From Bacillota bacterium (GTDB lineage: Bacteria; Bacillota_I; Bacilli_A; RF39; UBA660), in NCBI GenBank assembly GCA_015059245.1, contig SVAU01000021.1:1-19862 (forward strand): a stretch of DNA of 19,862 nucleotides. Direction: 5' to 3'. Of this stretch, positions 6,645 to 14,002 are shown piece after piece. The position numbers were made by a program, and so were the translations under genes. The notes under the pieces were generated by a model. It worked only from the letters and a program-made list of their open reading frames with translations, had not been told where the DNA came from and ran no database searches. Within the stretch, counting starts at the first letter, position 1. Each line of letters begins with the position of its first letter.

Positions 6645-7440
6645 GCTTTAATAAGAAATGATCTATAAAATTGTATTTATCTCTATTAAGTATATATAGA
6701 TAACCGAAAATACTAAATACTAATGCTCCTATGAAGTTTACTCCTAAGTCTTTCATAGTATCGTGAAGACCAATATCTATATAATTATTTATTTTAGCTA
6801 TTTCTTTACCATCTTTATCATATAATATTGAGTATTCAATATCTTTATATTTGATTACTGTATTTGTTTTTGTTTCATCTGTTATAACTGTATTAATTGT
6901 ATCTATATATTTATCTTTTTGCATATCAGTACTTATAAAGGAATTGTCTGCCATGTATTCAAAGAATTCCCATGCTACTCCTATTGTCATTGAAAAACTA
7001 AATGATACAAGGCATACAAATATTGGTGAAAGATTTACTGATTTACTATTTGTATTTAATATATCTACTAATGAGAAACCAACTGCTCCACATAAGAATC
7101 CATTTAATGTATGAAGAATAGTATCCCAGTGAGGAATTACTTGATAAAAGTTATTTATTTCTCCAAGTATTTCTGCTGAGAATATGAATAATAATACGAT
7201 TATTTCTAGTGTATTAGGTAAGTCTATTTTTAATTTTTTTTCAATGAAGAAAGGCATTAAGAACATTATTAGAGATAGTAAGCATAAGAATGCATTGTTT
7301 AGGTCTCCTCTTAGGAATTCTAGAACCATACAAAGTATTACTAGGAAACGTAATATAAAATAAACTCTTATAACACTTTTTCCATGTGTATTAGTTTCTT
7401 CTATTAAATCTTTTCTAAATGATTTTATTTTTTTCTTCAT
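6634..7440 (-). CDS. DUF2238-like polytopic membrane protein
   Basis: This 268-residue protein has about six membrane helices (about 25-43, 48-66, 77-93, 109-127, 138-156, 231-250). Conserved polar motifs lie at or near the helices: 'HWDTILHTLNGF' (H104, D106, H110), 'WEFFEYMAD' (W157, E158, E161) and 'LHDTMKDLG' (D227, D231). The order HWDtxxH / WExxEy / DTxxDlxxN fits the DUF2238/YjdF-like group of membrane proteins, whose function is not established. A soluble segment of about 70 residues (163-230) between the last two helices looks like a lineage-specific insertion on the outside or inside face. The spacing is typical of a single-gene unit: an AT-rich promoter region upstream and a terminator overlapping the stop codon. 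The ribosome binding site (TTGGTG) is weaker than in the neighbours. Confidence 0.7.
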   Translation of the reverse strand: MKKKIKSFRKDLIEETNTHGKSVIRVYFILRFLVILCMVLEFLRGDLNNAFLCLLSLIMFLMPFFIEKKLKIDLPNTLEIIVLLFIFSAEILGEINNFYQVIPHWDTILHTLNGFLCGAVGFSLVDILNTNSKSVNLSPIFVCLVSFSFSMTIGVAWEFFEYMADNSFISTDMQKDKYIDTINTVITDETKTNTVIKYKDIEYSILYDKDGKEIAKINNYIDIGLHDTMKDLGVNFIGALVFSIFGYLYILNRDKYNFIDHFLLKRRT

Positions 7441-7465
7441 ATAAACACCAACTTTTACATAGAGT

Positions 7466-7476
7466 ATTATATTATA
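7466..7476 (-). promoter_or_regulatory. Possible -10 region for the DUF2238-like gene
   Basis: Two overlapping TATAAT hexamers (TATAATATAAT on the minus strand) lie 26-36 bases before the ATG. No good -35 is visible. Confidence 0.4.
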
Positions 7477-7482
7477 TGTTTA

Positions 7483-7512
7483 AGAAAAAAAGAATTGCTT
7501 TGGGCAATTCTT
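7483..7512 (-). terminator. Terminator of the 643-residue unknown gene
   Basis: Stem AAGAATTGC/GCAATTCTT (7490-7498 with 7504-7512) and a 5-base loop is followed on the minus strand by a T-tract. The hairpin overlaps the stop codon. Confidence 0.85.
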
Positions 7513-9442
7513 AATTGTTTTTAATAAATTGTTCTAAGTATGTATTTATTACTATGTTAGATGGGAATCTTTTATCTCTACCCTGACATATATTAGATAT
7601 ATACATAATAGATTTTTTGAATTCTGTTACTATAGCATTATTCTTTTCTTTATCAGTCATATATATATTTAAAGTAGAACTAATTAGTGGAATATATTGA
7701 TTTATTAAGTCTTTTATTGTTTCAAAAGATACGTTGTTGTATTCCGCTAGTTCAGGACTTTCCATATCTGCTTTGGCAAATGATACGTTTTGTAATGAAA
7801 TGAAGTTTTGAATAATTATTTTTGCTGTTTCATCATCTACTATATCTAATATTATTTTTGCTAGTACACGATAGTAAGAAACTTCACATATATTATTGAA
7901 ATAATCATTATATGAATTAATACATGTTAAATCATTTGTTATTACTCCACTATGAGATATTCCATATACTGAGTCGTTAATTCTACCACTTGAATGTATT
8001 GGATTACTAAATGATTTCTTAAGTAATGGATCTTCATTAAATATATTATCCAATATAGATATTTTCTTAGATATATCATTTATATTGGCATATAGGATTG
8101 TTCTTTCTTGACTATCTCTATTATCTCCTGTAGCTTTCATATCATAGTTAATGTTTTCTTCTACGCAATCAACTATGTATTTATTTAATACTTTATGAGT
8201 TTCTTCTTCTGGTCCATTTAAATATAATTTAATTGTATATTGTGAATTATCGCTATTAAATAATGTTTGGTTTCTTATACCTATATGTTCTAATCTAATA
8301 TCTGTTGTTTCATTGATTGATTTTTCTATAAATAGATATACGTTATTTGTTAATTTATATTTCTTTATTATGTATTGTGATGATTCTCTATTATGGATAA
8401 GTTTTATTATTTCATATAATTCATCTTGAGTAATCTTATCAAGAGTTATTATATCTTCTTCTGATAACATGTTTAAGTATTCTTCATTCAAATCTTCTAA
8501 GGCATAGTTATTATATTTATCAATGAATATACGATATAACTTATATGTTAGTTCTGCATGATATAAGTCAAAATCATAGTTTTGTTTATCTTCTATATTA
8601 GTGTCTGATTTTAGTGTTATGTCACGTATTTCAAAGTAACCATTATTGTATCTTTGATTTAGAAGAACTGATAGTACTTCTTCATTGTCTAAAGGATTAG
8701 ATATATTTCTTAATAATTCGTTTATATCTATCGTATTATTTTCTTTTGGTTCTTCTTTAGTTGTTTCTAACATATCTCTAAGATTAACGTCATATACTTC
8801 AGATAAGTATAATAATATTTTTAAATAACGAGATTTTTCAAAGTCTGTTAGTTTATTCTTTTTACGTAGATATTCTCTTACTATATATTCAATGCTATCT
8901 ACTTCTATATCAAACCCTAAGTGTTCTGCTGATATTTTTAATTCTTCAACAAACATGATAGATTTTTTTTGTAATTCTTTAAATGGTATGTTATTGTTTT
9001 CTGCTATTTCTCTTAGTTCATTGAATTCATCTACATTGTTATTAGGAGAAATATTGTATTTACAAAATTTATAGAATAGATCATTTTCATCTATTTCTTT
9101 TGGTTCTTCTTTTTTATATGATACATATCTTTCTAGTTCTTCACGAAGATTTACTTCATATAATTCTGATAGGTTTCTTAGTACTTTTAGGTACTCTCTT
9201 TTTTCTTCATCATTTAATGATTCTTTCTTGTTGATATATTCTTCTAGAAGATTACAAAATGATTCGAAATCTATTGAATATCCTAATCTCTTTAATGATT
9301 TTTGTAATTGATTAATAAATTCTTTTACTTCAATATCGTAATCATCAAATTCATCTTGGGCTAGTTCACGTAGTTCTTCTAATAGTTTAGGGTCTTTGTC
9401 TGTAATATAATAATGGCAAAATTTTCGGAATATATTATCCAT
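7511..9442 (-). CDS. Unknown 643-residue protein with a tandemly duplicated N-terminal module
   Basis: I do not recognise a family. There is no signal peptide or membrane segment, so it should be cytosolic. Residues about 3-116 and 121-234 are two copies of one helical module of about 115 residues: both begin 'I/LF.KFC.Y.I', continue through 'LREL/IA', '.LG(Y/F).I(D/E)', 'EY(I/L)' and 'YLK(V/I)L..LSE(L/V)Y(E/D)VNLR', and end 'KEEPKE'. The remaining 400 residues (about 235-643) look like an independent mixed alpha/beta part rich in Asn, Ile and Tyr, without motifs I can name. AGGTGATGAT precedes ATG 9440-9442. The gene lies alone between the proS terminator and its own. Scaffold or regulatory repeats are possible, but no function can be assigned. 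Confidence 0.75.
   Translation of the reverse strand: MDNIFRKFCHYYITDKDPKLLEELRELAQDEFDDYDIEVKEFINQLQKSLKRLGYSIDFESFCNLLEEYINKKESLNDEEKREYLKVLRNLSELYEVNLREELERYVSYKKEEPKEIDENDLFYKFCKYNISPNNNVDEFNELREIAENNNIPFKELQKKSIMFVEELKISAEHLGFDIEVDSIEYIVREYLRKKNKLTDFEKSRYLKILLYLSEVYDVNLRDMLETTKEEPKENNTIDINELLRNISNPLDNEEVLSVLLNQRYNNGYFEIRDITLKSDTNIEDKQNYDFDLYHAELTYKLYRIFIDKYNNYALEDLNEEYLNMLSEEDIITLDKITQDELYEIIKLIHNRESSQYIIKKYKLTNNVYLFIEKSINETTDIRLEHIGIRNQTLFNSDNSQYTIKLYLNGPEEETHKVLNKYIVDCVEENINYDMKATGDNRDSQERTILYANINDISKKISILDNIFNEDPLLKKSFSNPIHSSGRINDSVYGISHSGVITNDLTCINSYNDYFNNICEVSYYRVLAKIILDIVDDETAKIIIQNFISLQNVSFAKADMESPELAEYNNVSFETIKDLINQYIPLISSTLNIYMTDKEKNNAIVTEFKKSIMYISNICQGRDKRFPSNIVINTYLEQFIKNN
8741..9436 (-). 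repeat. Intragenic tandem duplication encoding two ~115-residue modules
   Basis: Copy 1 is encoded by about 9095-9436 and copy 2 by about 8741-9082. The similarity is clear in protein but diverged in DNA, so the duplication is old. Shared anchors: KFCHYYI/KFCKYNI, LRELAQ/LREIAE, LSELYEVNLR/LSEVYDVNLR, and EEPKE at both ends. Confidence 0.8.
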
Positions 9443-9464
9443 ATCATCACCTATTATAAGTATA

Positions 9465-9497
9465 TCAAAAAAGATAACTTATTTTAAGTTATCTTTT
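9465..9497 (-). terminator. Terminator of proS
   Basis: A 13-base-pair perfect stem (9469-9481 with 9485-9497, arm AAAAGATAACTTA) and a 3-base loop is followed on the minus strand by TTTTTTGATAT. It overlaps the proS stop codon. Confidence 0.85.
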
Positions 9498-11176
9498 ACA
9501 TATTTCACAACTTTTTCTACTACTTCATCTATAGAAATATCTTCACCGTTTCCAGTTGCTCTTTCTTTAAATTCAACTAGATTATCAGCTATCTTTTTAC
9601 CTACTGTAATACGAGCTGGAATACCAATAAGTTCCATGTCTTTGAATTTTACTCCTGGTCTTTCATCTCTATCATCGAATATTACTTCTATTCCTTCATC
9701 AGTAAGTTTGTCGTATATTTCGTTTGCTATTTTTGATTGTTCTTCATTTTTCATATCAATTTGAACTAATGCAACATGATATGGAGCAATGTTCATTGGT
9801 AATACTAGTCCGTATTCATCATTAGTTTGTTCTATTAAACTAGCTAAGATTCTTCCTGGTCCTATACCATAACATCCCATTACTACGGTTTGTTCTTTAT
9901 TATTTTCATCTAGGTATGTTAAACCTAGCTTTTCAGCATATTTAGTACCTAGTTTAAATAAGTTACCTATTTCAATACCTTTTTTGAAATATAGTTTTCC
10001 CCCACATTCAGGACATGTATCTCCTTCTTGTACGTTAACAATATCTCCTGCTATATCGTATTTAATATCTTTTACATTAGCATTGATATAATGGTATTCT
10101 TCTTTGTTTGCTCCACAGCAGAAGTTTTTCATATTTAATACTTCGTTGTCTACTACTACTTTGCAATTTAAACCTATTGGTCCAGTATAACCTGGTACTG
10201 CATTTGATGTTGCTATTAAAGCATCATCTGCGAAGTTTAATTCGTTTATTCCAAGAAGTTTGCATACTTTGTTTTCACAAAGTTCTCTATCTCCTCTTAC
10301 GAATAGAACTACTAATTCATCGTTAGCATTCATTAGTAATGCTTTTACTGATTTTTTTACGTCGATGTTTAAGAAGTTACATACATCTTCGATTGTTTCT
10401 TGGTGTGGTGTATGTACCATTTCTAGTTCTTTTTCTGCTTCGTTATCTTTATTATTTGATATTGTAGTAGCAATTTCTAGATTTGATGAGAAGTCACATT
10501 TATCACATAATACGATTGTATCTTCTCCAATATCTGTAATAGCTTGGAATTCTTCTGATAATGTTCCTCCCATTGCTCCACAGTCTGCTTTTACTATTTT
10601 ATAATCGATACCTAAACGAGTATAGATTCTATTGTATGCATCTTTCATAATTTGGTATGACTTATCTAAACCTTCTTCATCTCTATCAAATGAATAAGCA
10701 TCTTTCATGATGAATTCTCTAACACGAATAAGTCCATATCTTGGTCTTGGTTCATCTCTAAATTTATCTGCTTGTTGATATAGATTGAATGGTAGGTCTT
10801 TATAACTTCTAACCATTGATTTAGCCGCAATTGTAAATAGTTCTTCATGAGTTGGTCCAAGTACATGTGGTTTTCCATATCTATCTTTTAGATTGAACAT
10901 ACTTGCACCGAAAGCTTCTACACGACCGCATTTTTCGTAATATTCACTTGGAATTAAGCTTGGCATTAATAGTTCTTGTGCTCCTGCTCTATCCATTTCT
11001 TCTTTTACTATTTTTTTAACTTTGTCTAATACTCTTATTCCCATTGGTAGGTGCATGTATATACCTGCTCCTACTTTTTTGATCATTCCGCTTCTTACTA
11101 ATAAGTTTCCGCTTCTACTTTCTTCATCTTTAGCATCTTCTCTTAAAGTGAAGAAATAACTGTTATTTAATTTCAT
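9479..11176 (-). CDS. proS: Prolyl-tRNA synthetase, bacterial type with editing domain
   Basis: This 565-residue class II aminoacyl-tRNA synthetase attaches proline to tRNA-Pro in the cytosol. Visible parts: motif 1 (MGIRVLDKVKKIVKEEM and 'LLMPSLIPSEYY', 45-80), motif 2 ('FRDEPRPRYGLIRVREFIMKD', R140 and R152), and the YbaK-like editing insertion at about 225-380, with K278 in 'SVKALL' at the place of the lysine that edits Ala-tRNA-Pro. Motif 3 is 'GCYGIGPGR' (R442), and the anticodon-binding domain runs from about 460 to 565. Length matches bacterial ProRS (about 565-575). Two CxxC pairs flank the insertion (C224/C227 and C388/C391), plus a C353-C354 pair; metal binding is possible but unproven. 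The start has a strong AAGGAGG. Expression is controlled by the proline T-box upstream. Confidence 0.98.
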   Translation of the reverse strand: MKLNNSYFFTLREDAKDEESRSGNLLVRSGMIKKVGAGIYMHLPMGIRVLDKVKKIVKEEMDRAGAQELLMPSLIPSEYYEKCGRVEAFGASMFNLKDRYGKPHVLGPTHEELFTIAAKSMVRSYKDLPFNLYQQADKFRDEPRPRYGLIRVREFIMKDAYSFDRDEEGLDKSYQIMKDAYNRIYTRLGIDYKIVKADCGAMGGTLSEEFQAITDIGEDTIVLCDKCDFSSNLEIATTISNNKDNEAEKELEMVHTPHQETIEDVCNFLNIDVKKSVKALLMNANDELVVLFVRGDRELCENKVCKLLGINELNFADDALIATSNAVPGYTGPIGLNCKVVVDNEVLNMKNFCCGANKEEYHYINANVKDIKYDIAGDIVNVQEGDTCPECGGKLYFKKGIEIGNLFKLGTKYAEKLGLTYLDENNKEQTVVMGCYGIGPGRILASLIEQTNDEYGLVLPMNIAPYHVALVQIDMKNEEQSKIANEIYDKLTDEGIEVIFDDRDERPGVKFKDMELIGIPARITVGKKIADNLVEFKERATGNGEDISIDEVVEKVVKYVKDNLK

Positions 11177-11259
11177 ATTTTTTCCTCCTTCTTAATTATA
11201 AATTCTTATTTTGTTTTAAGAACTCGGTCGTTTCTCTTTCCATATCATTTTTAACACCC
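11177..11259 (-). other. Spacer between T-box terminator and proS, with two tiny open frames
   Basis: The 83 bases carry the proS ribosome binding site (AAGGAGG) and two overlapping short frames: ATG 11246-11248 (MIWKEKRPSS, ends 11216) preceded by AAGGGG, and ATG 11241-11243 (MERETTEFLKQNKNL, ends 11196). I cannot tell whether either is translated. Confidence 0.3.
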
Positions 11260-11465
11260 CTTAAAATAAAAAAGGATGGTACCTAAAGGAGTGCTAATAG
11301 CACGGTACCATCCTTAATATACTCTTTCTTGATAACGGTAATTAACCGGAAATATTTTCATATTTCATTCATGGGTAGGAATATCTTACTTTTAATGTTT
11401 AGTTCTCACTTATCTAAACTCTCTGTAAATAAGGGAATAAGATACTATGTCCCAATCAACATATT
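11260..11465 (-). ncRNA. T-box riboswitch, proline (CCU) specifier, controlling proS
   Basis: The minus-strand leader has every main T-box part. Stem I closes with TGGG/CCCA. Its internal loop carries CATAGTA on the 5' side and ATTCCTA on the 3' side, and an upper helix ATCTTA/TAAGAT follows. The specifier codon is CCU (Pro) at 11377-11379, followed by a purine. A small hairpin CGGTTAATTACCG lies at 11336-11348. The T-box itself reads AAGGATGGTACCGTG, whose TGGT can pair with the ACCA end of uncharged tRNA-Pro. The terminator stem AAGGATGGTACC/GGTACCATCCTT (11304-11315 with 11272-11283) precedes TTTTTTATTTT. Binding of uncharged tRNA-Pro should favour the antiterminator and switch proS on during proline shortage. 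Confidence 0.93.
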
Positions 11466-11471
11466 GGAAAT

Positions 11472-11500
11472 AATATAAAACAATTACTATTTTTTGTCAA
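11472..11500 (-). promoter_or_regulatory. Promoter of the T-box-proS unit, inside the upstream terminator
   Basis: The minus strand has TTGACA (11495-11500, perfect -35), a 17-base spacer and TATATT (11472-11477). Transcription would start near 11465, just before stem I of the T-box. The -35 occupies the loop of the hairpin that ends the DUF4176 gene. Confidence 0.82.
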
Positions 11501-11514
11501 ATAGTAATTGTTTT
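11477..11514 (-). terminator. Hairpin terminator of the DUF4176 gene
   Basis: A perfect 16-base-pair stem (11477-11492 with 11499-11514) and 6-base loop lies 8 bases after the stop. The tract after the stem on the minus strand is ATATTATTT, a weak T-run, but the stem itself ends in TTTT. Confidence 0.65.
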
Positions 11515-11522
11515 GTTTTACA

Positions 11523-11846
11523 TTATTGTTGATTTCTTGCTGCTAATTGGCTTGCTGCAGATGCTTCAGCTGCTGCTGCAATTTGTACTAATTTAGCTTT
11601 GAAATCTTTTTCTTCTTGATCTTCTAATCCGTAATGATCTACTCTAGCAATTTGAGAATGATCAAATAATAGAGTTTGGTCAGAACTTAATGATCCTTCT
11701 GGGAATAATACTCCTGAATAATCATAAATCTTATCTGGTTTGTTTGCATCCATTGTGCAGAAACCATTAATCATTACTCTTTTTGATCCGTTTTCTAATA
11801 ATACAACTGTACCAACTGGTAAGTATTTTGGTTTAATTTCGCTCAT
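11523..11846 (-). CDS. DUF4176 family protein
   Basis: This 107-residue protein reads LPVGTVVLLENGSKRVMING near its N-terminus (about 10-29), then 'YDYSGVLFPEG' (41-51) and 'FDHSQIARVDHYGLED' (61-76). This is the pattern of DUF4176, small proteins often encoded in type VII (ESX) secretion loci of Firmicutes. The last 25 residues are an Ala-rich helix. No signal peptide is present, so it is likely cytosolic. The function of DUF4176 is not established, and no EsxA, EssB or EssC gene is nearby here. It has its own promoter and a hairpin terminator. The start has AAGGGAG at a suitable distance. It lies between the large membrane protein gene and proS; a shared role with the former is possible but not shown. 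Confidence 0.78.
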   Translation of the reverse strand: MSEIKPKYLPVGTVVLLENGSKRVMINGFCTMDANKPDKIYDYSGVLFPEGSLSSDQTLLFDHSQIARVDHYGLEDQEEKDFKAKLVQIAAAAEASAASQLAARNQQ

Positions 11847-11870
11847 AGTTTAATCTCCCTTTAAATTTTT

Positions 11871-11915
11871 CTAGTTTTATTATACACAATAATTCTATTG
11901 TTGTCTATAAACTAG
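11871..11915 (-). repeat. Imperfect inverted repeat spanning the DUF4176 promoter
   Basis: CTAGTTT at 11871-11877 mirrors AAACTAG at 11909-11915, and ACAATA/TATTGT form an inner pair around a short loop, with mismatches between. No T-run follows on the minus strand, so it looks more like an operator or a weak hairpin after the stop at 11912 than a standard terminator. Confidence 0.35.
11879..11907 (-). promoter_or_regulatory. Housekeeping promoter of the DUF4176 gene
   Basis: The minus strand has TAGACA (11902-11907), a 17-base spacer and TATAAT (11879-11884): five of six and six of six matches. The start of transcription would be near 11872, giving a leader of about 25 bases. Confidence 0.78.
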
Positions 11916-13945
11916 TTAATACCTATTTCTGATAATGCTGCACTTAAATCAGCGTATGTTACAGTTTGTCTAAATGCTTTTAATACTTTTCCATCTTTAA
12001 TTAGATAAATTGCTGGATAACCAGTACAAAGTGTTGTAGTTGTTCCTGTACCAGTAGTTGAACCAGTTGTATCTCCAGTTGTTGGACAAGTGTAGTGAAC
12101 ATCTTTTACTAGTTCATTAAATTCAGTTGTTACTGAATATTCACTTAAATAATAACTATAGAATCCTAATTCTTCTTGTAATTCTGTTAAATTATTTAAT
12201 AGATCATATGCTTCTTCATCATAGTAGTAAGAATAACTACTCTTTCCTACATATAGAACTGTTGCTTTATTTTTTGCTAATATATCGGCAACTTCTGAAG
12301 AAGTTATTTCAACCATTCCATTACCATTTAAATCTAGCATTTCTTTTTCTACTTCACCAATAGCTTCTTCTAATAGTGAACCAAGTGCTTCATCATTTTC
12401 AATAATTTTTTCAACATTTTCTGTTACTTGATCTACATCAAGTTCATCAATGCTTACTGCATTTTTACCATTGATTTTTTCAACTTTATCTTTGATTGCT
12501 AAATTATAGTTACCTTTGAATCCAATGTATTCATTGTTTTCAGCTTCAGTAATTCTAAATTCATAATCAGTTGAGAAACCTTCTTTAGTTTCTTTTGCTT
12601 TTAAGTATAGTTTAATAGTTCCTACTTTATCGCCATCATCATAAATAACAAATTCTGAATCTAATACTTCATCAGTTACTTCTTTAAAGTTCATTTCTAA
12701 CAATTTTTCTTTGTTTTCTTTTACTACACCTTTGTAGCCTTTTCCATCTTTTTCTAATGTTACTACAACTTTTGTACCGTAATCACCATCGATGTGATCA
12801 TCGTAAGTCATTTCAACATTTTTTCCGTCAGTATAGATTGAGAAGTATTCTTTTCCTTCAATTTCTAATCCAATACCAGCGTATGAATTAAATAATCCTC
12901 TTGTATAGATATTTAATGCTATTTCGCCATCGAATTCGATGTCTTTTGCAGATTTTTTCATTTCTTTTAACATTTCTTTAACGTCTTTTTTATCAACACC
13001 AAAAGCGTCAGCGAATGTTTTTGCAAAATCTTCTTCTTCTAATAGTTCTTCAGCTATTTTTGTTAGTAAATCTTGAACAGCGTCTTCATCAAATACATAA
13101 CTGTATTTTTTTACTTTGATTTCTTTGTCTAATACATCGATTTCATCTTTTTCTTTTTCCATGTAGTCACTGTTAATTGATTTTACTAATGCATCTCTAA
13201 ATGTTTTAACTAAATAGTCATATGTTTCTGGATCAGTATTATATTCTTTTTGTAATTCTTTTATTTCTTCTTTAAGATCTTCAAAGTCAATATCTAATCC
13301 CAATTCTGACATCATATCTGAATCTAGTTTTAGTACTTCTTTAAATAATGAAGATGTAATGTATGCTTCATTCTTTTGTATTTGAGCATTTAATTTTACT
13401 GTTTCTTTATTACCTTTAAGACTTCCACCCAATGATAATACTTCATTTTTGTAGTCTACTCCAGCATTAAAGCCAATAGTCATTTTGTTTAAATTATATT
13501 CACTCATGTCAGAAACATTAGTTTCTAGTGTAAGAGTACCATCTACTAATAGAGCATGTTCTGTAATGTCGTAATCTTCAAGATATGTTTCATATCCTTC
13601 GATTGCTACGTTAGCTCCTTTGTACATAGTATTGATTGCATTCTTAAACACTGACTTAGGTGTTGAAGATGCAACACTAAAAATAATTACTCCTACTAAT
13701 ACAACTGCTATTGCAGCGATTGTAACAACTGGTCCTACTCCAAATGCTTTTAATTTTGTAAGTAAATTTGTAAAAACATTTGTAGAAGTTCCTGGAGTAG
13801 CGGCTTGAACATCTATTGGTGTTGAAATAGTGTTCGCTTGTACTGGTGCAACTGGAGCTTCAGGGGCTGGTGTTGCAGGTACAGTTGGATCTTGTGGTAC
13901 AACAGTTGGTTCCGCAACTTTTGTACTTGCTTCATTCTTTTTCAT
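11912..13945 (-). CDS. Large membrane-anchored protein with a C-terminal thioredoxin-like domain lacking CxxC
   Basis: This 677-residue protein has a Pro/Ala/Thr-rich cytoplasmic N-terminus (1-56), one membrane helix (about 71-93, VVTIAAIAVVLVGVIIFSVA) and a large outer part. Residues about 95-535 align in order with the paralog at 15265-17223. The C-terminal 134 residues look thioredoxin-like: strand 'ATVLYVGKSSYSYYYDE' (561-577), a helix, 'LGFYSYYLSEY', then 'GYPAIYLIKDGKVL' with the cis-Pro-like P644. Where a CxxC would stand, the sequence is Ser/Tyr. Its only cysteines, C620 and C640, flank a Thr/Gly-rich insertion. 'DLNGNGMVE' (538-546) recalls a dockerin/EF-hand calcium loop but lacks the final acidic residue. 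The function is unknown; an extracytoplasmic binding or scaffold role is inference. An extended -10 lies upstream, with a rather distant AGAGG as ribosome binding site. Confidence 0.75.
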   Translation of the reverse strand: MKKNEASTKVAEPTVVPQDPTVPATPAPEAPVAPVQANTISTPIDVQAATPGTSTNVFTNLLTKLKAFGVGPVVTIAAIAVVLVGVIIFSVASSTPKSVFKNAINTMYKGANVAIEGYETYLEDYDITEHALLVDGTLTLETNVSDMSEYNLNKMTIGFNAGVDYKNEVLSLGGSLKGNKETVKLNAQIQKNEAYITSSLFKEVLKLDSDMMSELGLDIDFEDLKEEIKELQKEYNTDPETYDYLVKTFRDALVKSINSDYMEKEKDEIDVLDKEIKVKKYSYVFDEDAVQDLLTKIAEELLEEEDFAKTFADAFGVDKKDVKEMLKEMKKSAKDIEFDGEIALNIYTRGLFNSYAGIGLEIEGKEYFSIYTDGKNVEMTYDDHIDGDYGTKVVVTLEKDGKGYKGVVKENKEKLLEMNFKEVTDEVLDSEFVIYDDGDKVGTIKLYLKAKETKEGFSTDYEFRITEAENNEYIGFKGNYNLAIKDKVEKINGKNAVSIDELDVDQVTENVEKIIENDEALGSLLEEAIGEVEKEMLDLNGNGMVEITSSEVADILAKNKATVLYVGKSSYSYYYDEEAYDLLNNLTELQEELGFYSYYLSEYSVTTEFNELVKDVHYTCPTTGDTTGSTTGTGTTTTLCTGYPAIYLIKDGKVLKAFRQTVTYADLSAALSEIGIN

Positions 13946-13967
13946 ATAAACTTCTAACCTCTTTCTA

Positions 13968-14002
13968 TTCTATAATTATATCACACATTTTTTATTATAG
14001 AA
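13968..14002. repeat. Inverted repeat in the divergent region before the carboxypeptidase gene
   Basis: TTCTATAAT (13968-13976) and its exact complement ATTATAGAA (13994-14002) are separated by 17 bases, between two divergent genes and over the minus-strand -10. It could be an operator for a dimeric regulator, or chance in AT-rich DNA. Confidence 0.35.
13975..13983 (-). promoter_or_regulatory. Extended -10 promoter for the thioredoxin-like membrane protein gene
   Basis: The minus strand reads TGATATAAT (TGnTATAAT), with transcription starting near 13968 and a leader of about 22 bases. No clear -35 is seen. I find no convincing plus-strand promoter for the divergent carboxypeptidase gene in the same gap. 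Confidence 0.55.

Noticed and set aside
9443..9458. TATAAT directly before the 643-residue unknown gene as its promoter
   Set aside because: TATAAT abuts AGGTGAT, so a start 7 bases downstream would remove the ribosome binding site and leave almost no leader. The promoter is more likely within the 3' end of proS, or the gene relies on read-through.
11871..11915. Rho-independent terminator for the thioredoxin-like membrane protein gene
   Set aside because: The hairpin is imperfect and followed on the minus strand by A-rich sequence rather than a T-run; it is listed only as an inverted repeat.
11523..13945. A type VII secretion locus, suggested by DUF4176
   Set aside because: The adjacent membrane protein does not resemble EssA, EssB or EssC, and no WXG100 protein is present in the window.
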